A stretch of 64,000 bases of DNA from assembly GCF_022129445.1 (NCBI RefSeq), contig NZ_JADQAQ010000008.1:58492-122491 (forward strand). Direction: 5' to 3'. Positions 1 through 9,822 of this stretch are shown here, piece by piece (within the stretch, counting starts at the first letter, position 1; every line of letters begins with the position of its first letter). The notes under the pieces are model-generated. The model saw only the letters and a list, made by a program, of their open reading frames with translations. It did no database searches and was not told the DNA's origin. Origin of the DNA: Photobacterium sp. Ph5 (GTDB lineage: Bacteria; Pseudomonadota; Gammaproteobacteria; Enterobacterales; Vibrionaceae). Made by a program: the position numbers and the translations under genes.

Positions 1-2
1 TC

Positions 3-146
3 TCTCCTGATAAACTTTACATCAAACACTGTGTTGCCAATATCGGGTTACGACGCTATTTGAGCTTGAACACTTCTAGGAAGCTATCCTTGTCCAGATT
101 GCATTGTTGTAAACGAGTACTGGTCTATTTCAAGAGTAGGCGTTGA
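3..146 (+). CDS. possible C-terminal end of a truncated gene
   Basis: The frame starting at base 3 stays open for 47 codons to a TGA at 144-146 and gives a basic tail ending FKSRR. It may be the last part of a gene that begins before the window. I do not recognise it. An open frame of this length can also arise by chance, so this is a weak call. Confidence 0.2.
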   Translation, partial: SPDKLYIKHCVANIGLRRYLSLNTSRKLSLSRLHCCKRVLVYFKSRR

Positions 147-516
147 TATGCTATTTGCAAATACAATAAGACTTTTTTTGTGGGAGAATTCACAAAAGAT
201 ACCATTTTGTTATTGCACATTACATCTATTGTCTAATTGTCATAATTATTAATTAAAATAAGATGATTTATTGTAAAATATCAAAAAGTTGTTGATTGGT
301 TTGTGCGATATTTAAGCGAGAAACATAAGTTGATGTTCATAGAATCATCATTGAGCATTTAATCATGAGTATTGCTTGAGTTTACGAATGACTTTCTGAT
401 ATAACGATTTCAGTAATAAACTGAGACTCGACGGTTATGTACTAGGAAGTGCATTATTTCTATCCCTTGCATTAAATCAGTTTCACAAGGTTTTATTTTC
501 AGACTAAGGACTACAC
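147..516. other. non-coding region upstream of tmaR
   Basis: AT-rich stretch of 370 bases with no convincing ORF on either strand. It should carry the tmaR promoter; the ribosome binding site (AAGGA, 7 bases before the ATG) lies at its end. I could not fix -35 and -10 boxes. Confidence 0.5.
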
Positions 517-828
517 ATGAACAACATCCTTGAACTCGTTCGTCAAACACGTCGTAAAAACAAACTAAAACGCGAAATTCTAGACAACGATCGTAAGATT
601 CGCGATAACCGTAAGCGTGTTGAGTTATTAGAGAACTTGATGGATTACATTAAGGCCGATATGAGCCACGATCAAATTGTTGAAATCGTTGAAAACATGA
701 AAGGCGATTACGAAGATCGTGTTGATGATCATATCATCATCAGCGCAGAGCTTTCTAAAGAGCGTCGTGAAGTAAGCAAGTCAGTAAAAGAGCTAAAGAA
801 AGCTGAGATCGTTGCACATAAACACTAA
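517..828 (+). CDS. tmaR: pole-localizer protein TmaR (YeeX family)
   Basis: A 103-residue, highly charged, helical protein without signal peptide or membrane segment. It follows E. coli YeeX/TmaR almost end to end: the N-terminal RKNKLKREI stretch, [19 protein letters not shown], then [20 protein letters not shown] and [15 protein letters not shown]. In E. coli TmaR forms clusters at the cell pole and controls where the phosphotransferase enzyme EI sits and how active it is. The family is about 105-110 residues, so the gene is full length. AAGGA lies 7 bases before the ATG. It stands alone and is followed by two hairpins. Confidence 0.95.
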   Translation: MNNILELVRQTRRKNKLKREILDNDRKIRDNRKRVELLENLMDYIKADMSHDQIVEIVENMKGDYEDRVDDHIIISAELSKERREVSKSVKELKKAEIVAHKH

Positions 829-840
829 ACAACACTCAAA

Positions 841-865
841 GCTGAAGTATATAATATACTTCAGC
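841..865. repeat. 12-bp perfect inverted repeat after tmaR
   Basis: GCTGAAGTATAT is followed, one base later, by its exact reverse complement. It begins 12 bases after the tmaR stop. It has no T-tract on the + strand, so it is more likely an mRNA 3'-end stabilising hairpin than the terminator itself, which follows at 887-912. Confidence 0.6.
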
Positions 866-886
866 TTATATAGTTAGTTGAAATTA

Positions 887-912
887 AACCGAGCTTAATG
901 CTCGGTTTTTTT
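887..912 (+). terminator. Rho-independent terminator of tmaR
   Basis: Stem AACCGAGC / GCTCGGTT with loop TTAAT, running into seven Ts. It is well placed to end the tmaR transcript. Confidence 0.85.
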
Positions 913-992
913 GTATCTATTGTAAGTATTAACAATGTCTTATGTGCTAACGTTGTTAATTTGAAAGCTAACGACAACGATGCATTTGAGGC

Positions 993-1076
993 AAAAAATA
1001 GCCCGAAACGACTCCTGTCTCGGGCCTAGGGGAATGGCTCTCGTAAGAGCCTTGCGCTAACTGGTTAGTAAATGGA
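993..1076 (-). ncRNA. sdsR: small regulatory RNA SdsR (RyeB)
   Basis: Read on the minus strand, this stretch carries the blocks I know from E. coli SdsR in the same order: TTAGCGCA, then GGCTCT hairpinned with AGAGCC, then CATT and CCCT, then a terminator hairpin of the type CCGA..ACAGGA.TCGT.TCGG ending in a T-run at 993-998. SdsR is a sigma-S-dependent, Hfq-bound RNA of about 100 nt that represses outer-membrane proteins and mismatch repair (mutS) in enteric bacteria. In E. coli it also lies in the rsmF/yebST neighbourhood, which supports orthology. The 5' end is my estimate, placed about 7 bases after TGTAAT (complement of 1082-1087). The rsmF gene (same strand) ends 107 bases upstream of it. 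Confidence 0.82.
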
Positions 1077-1182
1077 GTTTGATTACACTTTCAATGTTAG
1101 TTGAATAATGTTTATTTTCCAGTTATTGCATTTAATAAAATCATCATTAACGCTGCTTTATGAAATTAACGATATTTTTATC

Positions 1183-2613
1183 TTAAATATCAAATAGGTT
1201 AGTATCGCGAACTAATTCACGAGGTAAGCCATTTTTGATACGGTTGCTCACCCATTTGCCAATACCAATAGGGTAATCACGGTAAGTAACAATCACTTCA
1301 CCTTTACCTGCCGGTATTTCTGGGCGAATATCGCGTCCCATGAACCACTCTTTAGCTTGTTCAACGTTAAGTTCAATGGCTGTAGACTCTTTGCCTGTTG
1401 CCAATGTCATTACCGCTTCATGCTGCCAGCGATAACCTTTCTTGTGTTGTTCTGCGAGCTTAATACCAATACGTTGGAAACGAATTTCACCAATTAAAGT
1501 ACGTAGCTGAGAAGGGAATAGCCAAACTTCTTTATCACGTAACCAAACATCATGTTGCTCAGGTAAGGTAATATCTAAATCTTGTTTTAGCTGTTGGGCT
1601 ATCTCTTGTTGTTCTTTTTCTTTAAGCTGAGTAAATGGGAATTTACCCATACGCTTTTTCACGCTATCGGTTTCAACAGGTGCCAGCTTACGAATACGAG
1701 CAACAAAGAAACCTTCGCTATCAAAAATCTGTGGGTAAACGTGTAGGAAACCATCTTCCGTAAGTGACTTCTCCGCGCCATCAAATAAGGTATTTAATGG
1801 CTCAAATTCTACAGCGTCACCAAATTTTTCTTTTAAAAAATGACAGACTTCTTGGTTTTCACTTTGGTTTAACGTACATGTCGAATACACCATAACACCG
1901 CCAGTTTTCAGAGCCTGGAAAGCGCTAACAATTAGATTTCGTTGTACTTCAGCAATTTCATCAATAGAAGCTAGGCTCCAATTTGCCATGGCATCTTCAT
2001 CTTTACGAATTGCACCTTCACCAGAGCATGGCGCATCTAATAAGATGGAATCAAAAGATTCAGGTGCCCATGTGCCAAATACACAACCATCAAAATGGGT
2101 CAGTGCTGCATTGTGAACACCACAGCGTTGTAAGTTTGAATGGAGTACTTTAATACGGCTAGCGGCTAATTCGTTGGCAACCAGTGCGCCACGATTTTGC
2201 ATTGCACAAGCTATTTGGGTAGTTTTAGAGCCCGGTGCTGATGCCATATCTAATACACAATCTAATGCGTCATTATCTTTAAGCAACGCGGTTACAGGCA
2301 TCATAGAGCTGGCTTCTTGAATATAGAAAAGTCCTGCCATGTGTTCTGCTGTATTACCGAGAGAAACCGTGTCTTCGTCTTCTCGTTCAATCCAAAAGCC
2401 GGTATCACACCAAGGAATAGGTGTTAATGTCCAACCACGGTTAGCAACACGGTCTAAGAAATCCTCAACACTAATTTTAAGTGTATTGACACGAATGCTG
2501 CGACGAAGAGGTGTTTTACAACAAGCAATAAATTCATCGATATCTAAATGCTCAGGCATGGTTTGCTTGATTAAATCGATAAATGCGTCTGGGATGTGAA
2601 TATTCGGATGCAA
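1183..2613 (-). CDS. rsmF: 16S rRNA m5C1407 methyltransferase RsmF
   Basis: 476 residues (E. coli RsmF 479). It methylates C5 of cytidine 1407 of 16S rRNA in the small subunit, using SAM. The SAM motif DMASAPGSK is at 122-130. Motif IV DAPCSGEG is at 193-200, with Cys196, the release cysteine. Motif VI STCTLN holds Cys246, which matches the nucleophile Cys247 of E. coli. The C-terminal third is the PUA-like RNA-binding extension typical of RsmF rather than RsmB. The ATG start gives the family N-terminus. It is followed downstream by the sdsR gene and lies after letB on the same strand, separated from it by a terminator. Confidence 0.95.
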   Translation of the reverse strand: MHPNIHIPDAFIDLIKQTMPEHLDIDEFIACCKTPLRRSIRVNTLKISVEDFLDRVANRGWTLTPIPWCDTGFWIEREDEDTVSLGNTAEHMAGLFYIQEASSMMPVTALLKDNDALDCVLDMASAPGSKTTQIACAMQNRGALVANELAASRIKVLHSNLQRCGVHNAALTHFDGCVFGTWAPESFDSILLDAPCSGEGAIRKDEDAMANWSLASIDEIAEVQRNLIVSAFQALKTGGVMVYSTCTLNQSENQEVCHFLKEKFGDAVEFEPLNTLFDGAEKSLTEDGFLHVYPQIFDSEGFFVARIRKLAPVETDSVKKRMGKFPFTQLKEKEQQEIAQQLKQDLDITLPEQHDVWLRDKEVWLFPSQLRTLIGEIRFQRIGIKLAEQHKKGYRWQHEAVMTLATGKESTAIELNVEQAKEWFMGRDIRPEIPAGKGEVIVTYRDYPIGIGKWVSNRIKNGLPRELVRDTNLFDI

Positions 2614-2716
2614 TGAAAGGATCTCTATTAACTAGCTAATGGCGCTGATTTTATAACAGATTGGTATGAATTGCAGTTTTTGCTAAAACAAAGGGTAATA
2701 AAGGTTTTTTGCTGAA

Positions 2717-2744
2717 TAAAAAAAGAGCACCGAAGTGCTCTTTT
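2717..2744 (-). terminator. terminator of the letAB operon
   Basis: Stem AAAGAGCAC / GTGCTCTTT around a CGAA loop (TTCG on the minus strand) at 2722-2743. On the minus strand it is followed by a T-run. It begins 20 bases past the letB stop and separates letAB from rsmF. Confidence 0.85.
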
Positions 2745-2763
2745 ATCTATTGGTATAATGTTG

Positions 2764-5391
2764 TTAACGTTCAGGAATCGCAGTTCGCCATGCTATCCAT
2801 TTGGGATTTGCTTCTTTGTGAAGCAAGAAATGGGTTCCAGCTTTAACTTGCGGTTCTAATGGTTGTTTTTCTGGTGTTGCAAAGGCAATACCACCGCGTA
2901 ATAGGCTATCAAATGTGCCCGTTTTTACATTTGCTCCTGTAATACCAATATCGACGTTTACACCTGATGTATTCCAGAATACGGTGTTTTTACGGACTAG
3001 ATGACGATATTGCTTTTCAAGTTGGGCTTTGATAATAACGCGGTCAGCCAAGTCACCGAGCGAAACATCAACCACTTGTCCAACTTGAATATCACGATAA
3101 AGCAGAGGAGTTCCTTCGCTAATTGAATCGCGTTCTTCACTTTCTAATACGATAGTCACACGAGAATCGACTAACTCGGCAGAGCCTAGCTTGAAGGTAT
3201 CAGAAAAATTACCTTTACCTGGTTGCACTGCAATGTAAGAGCTTAGTAATGAATCTAGGTTCTCACTGCCGCTTAAGCTGATTTTGGGTTTTACAATCCA
3301 GAAATAGCTGTCTGATTTAGCGATTCTTTTTGCATACTTCGGATATAAACGCGCCTGAATCTTAACATTGTTTTTATAAAAATCAGGTTCGATGTTGATA
3401 ATTTTACCAATCGCGACACCTTGGAACTTTATCTCTGTGTTATTTGAGACTGAGCGGGCATCACTAGCAGTTAACGTGATGAGTTGCCCGAAATGTTGCG
3501 CAGAGCTTAAGCTTGAGTAAAGTTTGTATTTAGAACCCACACGGTTAGTCACCTGTTCCATGTTATCAAAGGCTATACCGCCTTTGATCAGAGTAGATAG
3601 GGGATCGGTGACTAATTTAACACCATTTAAGCCCGCTTCTACTTCAATACCTGAACGGTTCCAGAATACGGTATGATTGGTGATTAAATGACGGTATTTT
3701 TTCTCAATATGTAGCGTAATACTTACACCGTTATCTTTTAAGGCAAAGTTACTTACTTCACCCACTTGCAAATTACGGTACAGTACAGGACTACCTTCTG
3801 ATACAGGTGGTAATTTGTCTGCAAATAAATGAATGCTGCTAAAGCCTTTAAGCTTTTCATCGGCAAGATCAGCAAGGCTACGACTTTTAAATAGGGTGTA
3901 GCTTTTGTTTATTTTGTTGTTTCCAATAGAGGTAAAGCTAATCGCGCTACTGATCAATTGATCGGCCGGTGGAATAGAAACATCAATACCTCTACTGGTA
4001 ATACTGGCATCGACACCGCCATCAACGAAGAAGCGACTACCGCTTCGGATCAAATTGGTGTACTCAGGTTGAACCAAGACATCAAAGTTAACGCGATCAC
4101 CAGATAATTCAACATTAGTGATTCGTCCAACGTCTAGTCCCTTGAAGCGTAATTTGGTGCCACGTTTAATACCAAAACTTTTATCAGCATACAGTTTGAA
4201 GGTTGCTACGCCTGGTTGTTGCTCTTCTAATGTGTCTCGTGTAATTGCTGTAAACTGGCGTGAAGTTTCGCCTTTACCCGGAATTAAACGTAAGAAATTA
4301 CCTCGTACAAGGTTGCCGATATTCTTAACACCATTAAGTGATACTTCAGCTTCTTCGAGTAATAAACGAGAGCCGCTATTTAAGTATTCACGCATGCTAG
4401 GTTCAATTGCCGCATGTGCGATGATTTTATTGGTTTTTTCATCAAGGCTTACATCGGTGATTTTACCTATTTGTAAACCACGATACATGATTGGCGAGCC
4501 TGAATCGCTAATATCATTGTTGTCTGGCAAGGTTATCGTGATAGCAATACCACGACCCGCTGTGTTGATATCAGGGTACAGTTTGAACAGGTGATTTGCT
4601 TCAATGACTTTACCTTTATCTGGCGAATCAAATGCGATAGCACCGGCAATTAATGCTGATAGGCTTTCAAACTGTACGTCAACACCGTTAAAACCGATAT
4701 CAGCACGCATGCCACTGACATTCCAGAAGCGGCTTTTATCTGTAACGAGGTTGGCGTATTTAGGTTTGATTAGTACATCAATAATGACTTCTTTTTTATT
4801 ATCACTAAGGGTGTAATTGAAAACCTCACCGACAGGGATCTTCTTATAGAAAATTTGTGAACCAATACTGATCGATCCAAGATTCGGTGCTTTTAATTGC
4901 AGTTTTAAACCATCTTCTAATGGGGTGTCTGCAGGTTGGTTTTCAAGCGCGGTAAATTTGGTTGCTTCAGGGCCATCACCCGGCAATAAGGCAATGTAGT
5001 TACCTGAAACCAAAGTATCTAAACCTGAAATGCCAGTAATAGACGCTTTTGGTTTCACTAACCAAAAACGGGTGTTTTTTCGAAGGATGTTTACTGCTTC
5101 AGGGTAAATGTCGGCAGTAACGTAAATACTCTTAAGATCTTTTGACAGGCTGACATCACGAACAATACCAACTTCAAGACCTTGATAACGAATAGTCGTT
5201 CGTCCTGCGACTAAACCCACGGCATCATTAAAGTGAATTTGAATACGTTCACCGGCTTCGTTAACTGATTTATACAGTAACCAACTGGCAAGTATTAATG
5301 CTAATAGCGGCAACAGCCACAGTGGTGATAATCCCCGATCACGGCGAATTTTCACCTTATTGGGTTGTTCGTTATTTGGATCGTTGTTCAT
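2764..5391 (-). CDS. letB: MCE-domain lipid transport tunnel protein LetB (YebT)
   Basis: 875 residues, as in E. coli LetB (877). One N-terminal transmembrane helix (about 22-42, after a basic segment) anchors it in the inner membrane. The rest is a chain of repeated MCE domains; each repeat has a motif of the type 'G..V.Y.G..VG.V..V', e.g. TTIRYQGLEVGIV, SPIMYRGLQIGKI, SPVLYRNLQVGEV and TPLLYRDIQVGQV. E. coli LetB has seven such domains, stacked as a periplasm-spanning tube that moves lipids between the inner and outer membranes. It overlaps the upstream letA by 20 bases in another frame, so the two are translationally coupled. Confidence 0.93.
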   Translation of the reverse strand: MNNDPNNEQPNKVKIRRDRGLSPLWLLPLLALILASWLLYKSVNEAGERIQIHFNDAVGLVAGRTTIRYQGLEVGIVRDVSLSKDLKSIYVTADIYPEAVNILRKNTRFWLVKPKASITGISGLDTLVSGNYIALLPGDGPEATKFTALENQPADTPLEDGLKLQLKAPNLGSISIGSQIFYKKIPVGEVFNYTLSDNKKEVIIDVLIKPKYANLVTDKSRFWNVSGMRADIGFNGVDVQFESLSALIAGAIAFDSPDKGKVIEANHLFKLYPDINTAGRGIAITITLPDNNDISDSGSPIMYRGLQIGKITDVSLDEKTNKIIAHAAIEPSMREYLNSGSRLLLEEAEVSLNGVKNIGNLVRGNFLRLIPGKGETSRQFTAITRDTLEEQQPGVATFKLYADKSFGIKRGTKLRFKGLDVGRITNVELSGDRVNFDVLVQPEYTNLIRSGSRFFVDGGVDASITSRGIDVSIPPADQLISSAISFTSIGNNKINKSYTLFKSRSLADLADEKLKGFSSIHLFADKLPPVSEGSPVLYRNLQVGEVSNFALKDNGVSITLHIEKKYRHLITNHTVFWNRSGIEVEAGLNGVKLVTDPLSTLIKGGIAFDNMEQVTNRVGSKYKLYSSLSSAQHFGQLITLTASDARSVSNNTEIKFQGVAIGKIINIEPDFYKNNVKIQARLYPKYAKRIAKSDSYFWIVKPKISLSGSENLDSLLSSYIAVQPGKGNFSDTFKLGSAELVDSRVTIVLESEERDSISEGTPLLYRDIQVGQVVDVSLGDLADRVIIKAQLEKQYRHLVRKNTVFWNTSGVNVDIGITGANVKTGTFDSLLRGGIAFATPEKQPLEPQVKAGTHFLLHKEANPKWIAWRTAIPER

Positions 5392-6568
5392 AATTGTCCC
5401 ATATCAGGCGAGAATCTAAACTTTCTGCTGCTAACATTGTTAATACTACCACGACGGCAAAGGCGATTGCCCCTGGTCCCGGCGTGAAATCAAGAACTTG
5501 TCCACGGTCTATTAATGTGACCATGATGGCGATAACAAAGAGATCCATTACCGACCATTTACCTATCCAGTGTACGGCGCGAAATATTCGCATACGTAGC
5601 AGATGGTGTGTTTTTCGTTTGAATTGAATGGCTAACAGGATGTAAGCCAAACTTAGAATTTTCGCCACAGGGACAATAATACTGGCAATAAAGATAATTG
5701 CAGCAATGCCTGTCATTCCTGTTCTGACGAGCTCCGCGACACCTGAAAAAATAGTATCTTCAATACGCTTACCGTTATTCATAAAAATGGAAATGGGATA
5801 AAGGTTTGCAGGTAAAATAAAAATACTGGCTGAAATTAAATACGCCCAGGTTTTTTGAATGGAATGTGGAATACGATCGTGCAACGCACTGTTACAGCGG
5901 CGGCAATGGGCCAGGTGCTCTTGTGTTAAATGACACGTGGTACAAAGTGTGTCTAACTCATCACTGATATGTTCATTTTCGGGTTGCCACGCATCCCAAT
6001 AACGACGAACACTGATACGGGTTAGTAACACGAGAAATAATATTTGTAAGGTTATTAGACAGTATAGTCCTAGGCCGACGTTGATCTCTGCGACTTCTTG
6101 GACTTTAAAACAAGCAATGGCGAGGCTAACTAAAAAGACATCAAGCATTACCCATTGTTTTAAATGGTGAAGAATCCATATTGATGCTTTAAATAGGGCG
6201 AAATGACGAAATTTAAGTGAATATTGCGCACTAAAAACAGCCCCCATAACTAATAGCGGCGCAATAACGCTACAAAATAAGATTAATGCGGCAACCCCTG
6301 GAAAAGTAGCTGACAGTGTGACGGCACCCGATGGAAGCGTTGCTGGGATCATCTGTCCGAATAATCGTATTGTGATTAACGGTAAAGTAATGGTTGGAAT
6401 AAAAAGAATTAAACCCGCTGCGGCTATTGCTAGCTCCGCATTAAATCTTGCTGTTCCCCCACGATATAAACGTGTTTGGCAACGGGGACAGTAAGCACTG
6501 TGTCCTTGTTGAGCCGCCTCTGGGAGCACGAGTAAATTGCAACCGGGGCAGCGTCTGGCCGTTGACAT
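5372..6568 (-). CDS. letA: inner-membrane lipid transport partner LetA (YebS/PqiA family)
   Basis: 398 residues when started at the ATG at 6568. A TTG 21 bases upstream has no Shine-Dalgarno, while AAAGGA lies 11 bases before this ATG. Two zinc-ribbon-like cysteine pairs are visible, CPGC..CPRC near the N-terminus and CTTC..CRRC in the middle. Each stands in front of a block of hydrophobic helices, which is the duplicated PqiA-domain layout. LetA is thought to load lipids into LetB. The 20-base overlap with letB fits a two-gene operon. Substrate and direction of transport cannot be read from the sequence. Confidence 0.9.
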   Translation of the reverse strand: MSTARRCPGCNLLVLPEAAQQGHSAYCPRCQTRLYRGGTARFNAELAIAAAGLILFIPTITLPLITIRLFGQMIPATLPSGAVTLSATFPGVAALILFCSVIAPLLVMGAVFSAQYSLKFRHFALFKASIWILHHLKQWVMLDVFLVSLAIACFKVQEVAEINVGLGLYCLITLQILFLVLLTRISVRRYWDAWQPENEHISDELDTLCTTCHLTQEHLAHCRRCNSALHDRIPHSIQKTWAYLISASIFILPANLYPISIFMNNGKRIEDTIFSGVAELVRTGMTGIAAIIFIASIIVPVAKILSLAYILLAIQFKRKTHHLLRMRIFRAVHWIGKWSVMDLFVIAIMVTLIDRGQVLDFTPGPGAIAFAVVVVLTMLAAESLDSRLIWDNYEQRSK

Positions 6569-6685
6569 AGTACGTTGTTTCCTTTGCAAAAGAGCGAGAT
6601 ATAAAAACGCTCACGAAATAAAAATTCACATGTTTATAAAAACACAGTGAATGATAGCCCATGAGCGTCAAGGAAGGGTACTATA

Positions 6686-8539
6686 TTATTTTGTGCCGAT
6701 TCTTGCTACTGGAAGTTGTTGATCTGTTTGCTCTATATCATTATTAGGTGATTGAATTGAACCGTAAAGTGTTCGATATAACCCATGTTGGCTCACTAAT
6801 TCAGTATGCGTACCTGATTGACTGACTAATCCATCTTCTAATACATAGATTAAATCAGCTTGTTTTACGGCGGATAAACGGTGGGCAACAATTAAGGTGG
6901 TTTTATTTTTTAAAAAACCATTAAGTGCTTTATGTAATGCGGCTTCTGTTGAAGTATCTAACGCTGATGTTGCTTCATCTAAAATAACAAAATCAGGGTT
7001 AGATAAGATCATTCGGGCAATTGCCAAGCGTTGACGCTGACCACCGGATAAACGAATACCTTGTCGACCAATTTCAGTTTCTAGGCCATGTGTTAAACGC
7101 TCTGTCATGTCTGTAAGTTGAGCAATGTCTAACGCATTCCAGAGCTCATCATCAGTATATTCACCACCTAATGTTAAATTATGACGTAACGTATCGTTGA
7201 ATAAGACAGGCTGCTGGAGCACGACAGCCATACGTTCACGAAGAGATTCATAACTGACTGCTTCAATCGGGTGACCATTAATAAAAATTTCACCTGATTG
7301 CTTTTGGTAAATGCCAAGCAGTAGTTGAATTAAGGTTGATTTACCGCCACCTGAAGCCCCCACAAGAGCAACACGCTTTCCTGCAGGGATATCAATATTT
7401 AAACCACGCAATACTTCTTTATCATTATCATAAGAAAAACGGACATTTCTTACTTTAATATCCAGTGCTTCATTGTGATTAAAAGGATAAACGGTAGCGG
7501 TAGGGCGAACTTCTTCTTCTAAAGCTAACAACGTATTTAAGCGTTGCATGGCGGCAGACGCACTGTACCAAGAAAATTGAATCCCCAATAACTCTTGTAC
7601 AGGCCCTAGCATAAACCATAAGTAACTAAATACAGCCAGCATTTCACCGATAGATAAGCCACTGAAAAGCACCATTAGCATTGCAGCAGCGCGAAACACT
7701 TCAAAACCCGCTAAGAATAATAAGAAAGAGATGCGTCCAGCCGCTTCTGATTGCCATGCAAACTTATCAGCACTGTGACGTATGTCATTTGCTTGTGATT
7801 TTAGTTGGGCTAAAAATTCACGTTCACGATTAGAAGCGCGTAATTGATATATGCCATCTAATACTTCGACTAAACGTTGTTGGAATTTTTCATAAGATTG
7901 ATTTTCTTTACGCTTAAGATTTTTAACGCGGTTTCCCATCATTTTTGATGCGTAAACAACAATAGGGTTAATGACGAGAATAAATAACCCGAGTCGCCAA
8001 TCTAACCATAATAAAACACCAGCCGTACCTACGACGGTGAGCAAACCGATAATAAAACGACTTAACGTATCTCCGACAAATTTATCGATAGTTTCAACAT
8101 CAGTGACAAGATGCGAAGTAATGCCACCACTGCCTTTTTCTTCATATTGGTGCATGCTAATACGCCCTAATTTATCCAATAAATGCTGACGTAAATTAAA
8201 GGTGATTTCTTTTGATACCAGTGTGAACTGGCGGCTTTGTAAAATGTTCAATGCTTGGCTTACGGTACGCATTAAGACAACTAAAAATAATACTAATAAG
8301 ATATAACCAGTAGGCGATTGCCATTGCTCGGGAAGAAGGTGGTTTAAATATTGGATCCCTTCAGCTGGCTTATGTAGTAATACTTCATCGACCATTAATG
8401 GCATCAGTAATGGAATTGGTACGCTAATCAAGGTGGCAATAACAGCAATGATATTCGCGGTGATAAGACGAGGACGATGTTTTTTAGCTTGAATAAAAAG
8501 CCAAGACCAATTAATCATAGTGGGGAATGAATGCTTCAC
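6686..8539 (-). CDS. ABC exporter, fused permease and ATPase
   Basis: 617 residues in the MsbA-like half-transporter layout. An N-terminal membrane domain has about six helices (28-320). The ATPase domain has Walker A GASGGGKST (394-402), signature LSGGQ (497-501), Walker B FVILDE (517-522) and the H-loop histidine 553. It should act as a homodimer exporting a lipid-like or drug-like compound, but the substrate is not evident. It is not MsbA by context, since no lpxK follows. The start is GTG at 8539 with AGGA 12 bases upstream. An in-frame ATG at 8518 lacks a ribosome binding site but cannot be excluded. It is divergent from msrC. Confidence 0.85.
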   Translation of the reverse strand: MKHSFPTMINWSWLFIQAKKHRPRLITANIIAVIATLISVPIPLLMPLMVDEVLLHKPAEGIQYLNHLLPEQWQSPTGYILLVLFLVVLMRTVSQALNILQSRQFTLVSKEITFNLRQHLLDKLGRISMHQYEEKGSGGITSHLVTDVETIDKFVGDTLSRFIIGLLTVVGTAGVLLWLDWRLGLFILVINPIVVYASKMMGNRVKNLKRKENQSYEKFQQRLVEVLDGIYQLRASNREREFLAQLKSQANDIRHSADKFAWQSEAAGRISFLLFLAGFEVFRAAAMLMVLFSGLSIGEMLAVFSYLWFMLGPVQELLGIQFSWYSASAAMQRLNTLLALEEEVRPTATVYPFNHNEALDIKVRNVRFSYDNDKEVLRGLNIDIPAGKRVALVGASGGGKSTLIQLLLGIYQKQSGEIFINGHPIEAVSYESLRERMAVVLQQPVLFNDTLRHNLTLGGEYTDDELWNALDIAQLTDMTERLTHGLETEIGRQGIRLSGGQRQRLAIARMILSNPDFVILDEATSALDTSTEAALHKALNGFLKNKTTLIVAHRLSAVKQADLIYVLEDGLVSQSGTHTELVSQHGLYRTLYGSIQSPNNDIEQTDQQLPVARIGTK

Positions 8540-8602
8540 AGTGATAATGATTCCTATTATTGTTAAGTGTTTTCATTTTAACGATTATGTAAGGCGTATG
8601 CT

Positions 8603-9061
8603 ATGGAAAATACAGGTTCTTTTTATAACCGTCTGACTCAACAAGCTTTAGCGATAGTTGAAGGTGAATCAGATCTTATTGCTAATCTCTCTAATATTAG
8701 TGCGTTGTTGAATATGGAGTTAGAGAGCATAAATTGGGTTGGCTTTTATTTATTAAAAAATGATGAGCTTGTACTCGGCCCATTTCAGGGAAAACCTGCT
8801 TGTGTTCGTATTCCTGTCGGTAAAGGGGTATGTGGTACGGCGGTAAAAGATAACCGAGTAATGCGAGTTGATGATGTTCATGCGTTTCCTGGACACATTG
8901 CTTGTGACGCAGTTAGTCAATCTGAAATCGTTATCCCATTAAATATAGGAGAAAAATGTATTGGTGTACTGGATGTTGATAGTCCAGATTTGTCAAGATT
9001 TGACCAAAATGATGAAGAAGGTCTAGTTTCTTTCGTTACAGAGCTACAAAAAGTACTCTAA
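8603..9061 (+). CDS. msrC: free methionine-(R)-sulfoxide reductase (GAF-domain fRMsr)
   Basis: 152-residue single GAF domain. It reduces free methionine-R-sulfoxide in the cytoplasm with thioredoxin as donor. The three cysteines of the family are present at 67, 77 and 101, with the same spacing (10 and 24) as Cys84/94/118 of the E. coli enzyme. The motifs GPFQGKPACVRIP, GKGVCGTAV and GVLDVDSP are intact. AAGG lies upstream of the ATG. It precedes proQ-prc, as in enteric bacteria. Confidence 0.93.
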   Translation: MENTGSFYNRLTQQALAIVEGESDLIANLSNISALLNMELESINWVGFYLLKNDELVLGPFQGKPACVRIPVGKGVCGTAVKDNRVMRVDDVHAFPGHIACDAVSQSEIVIPLNIGEKCIGVLDVDSPDLSRFDQNDEEGLVSFVTELQKVL

Positions 9062-9097
9062 TTTCATGCTTTCGGTGGTTTTTCCTTATTAGGTAAT

Positions 9098-9103
9098 TAT
9101 AAT
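9098..9103 (+). promoter_or_regulatory. -10 box candidate for proQ-prc
   Basis: A perfect TATAAT lies 69 bases before the proQ start. No good -35 box stands at the right distance, so the promoter is only tentative. Confidence 0.35.
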
Positions 9104-9171
9104 AGCCACCACTATTTCTTTTTGAACAAAGCACTAATAACGAGCAAATCTCGTTTATGTCAGGAAAGTCC

Positions 9172-9804
9172 ATGGAAAACTCTGAAAAGTTAACGAACAG
9201 TAAAGAAGTTATTGCATATATTGCTGAGCGTTTCCCAAAATGTTTTACTATTGAGGGTGAAGCTAAACCACTTAAGATCGGTATTTTTCAAGATCTTGCT
9301 GAGCGCTTAAGTGATGATCCAAAAGTAAGTAAGACTCAACTACGTACAGCATTACGTCAATACACATCTTCCTGGCGTTACCTTCACGGCGTTAAAGCTG
9401 GTGTAAGCCGTGTTGATCTAGATGGTAATGAGTGCGACGTACTTGAACAAGAGCACGTTGATCACGCACTTAAAGCTCTTGAAGAAAGTAAAGCAAAAGT
9501 ACGTACTCGTCGTAAAGAGCAGGCTATCGCAAAAGCTGCTAAAGAAGGCGATGCGAAAAAAACTCGTGCAAAATCTGCTAAACCTAAGAACATTAAGCCA
9601 AAAACAGCTAAAGTTAATAAGAAGCCAGTTGAGACTACACCTGTACTAAAAGCTGACGAAGTCATTGTTGGTAAAAACGTACAAGTGAATATGGGCTCAG
9701 GTAACATGCCGGCAACTATTGTTGAAATTAACAAGGACGATGTGCGTGTTCGCTTAAATAACGGCTTAGTAATGGCTGTTAAAGCGGAGCACCTGCGTTC
9801 ATAA
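9172..9804 (+). CDS. proQ: RNA chaperone ProQ
   Basis: 210 residues from the ATG at 9172. An in-frame ATG at 9157 is less likely because AGGAAA lies between the two, at the right distance for the second. The N-terminal FinO/ProQ domain (to about residue 115) begins [19 protein letters not shown] and contains [20 protein letters not shown] and [16 protein letters not shown] lysine/alanine-rich linker follows (about 115-155), then a Tudor-like C-terminal domain ([12 protein letters not shown].. to the end). ProQ binds structured small RNAs and mRNA 3' ends. It is followed after 18 bases by prc, as in E. coli, so the two are probably one operon. Confidence 0.95.
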   Translation: MENSEKLTNSKEVIAYIAERFPKCFTIEGEAKPLKIGIFQDLAERLSDDPKVSKTQLRTALRQYTSSWRYLHGVKAGVSRVDLDGNECDVLEQEHVDHALKALEESKAKVRTRRKEQAIAKAAKEGDAKKTRAKSAKPKNIKPKTAKVNKKPVETTPVLKADEVIVGKNVQVNMGSGNMPATIVEINKDDVRVRLNNGLVMAVKAEHLRS

Positions 9805-9822
9805 AGGGAGAATGCGCGACGC

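Noticed and set aside
4118..4594. 158-codon ORF on the plus strand inside letB
   Set aside because: Antisense to the repeated MCE domains, with no ribosome binding site or known fold.
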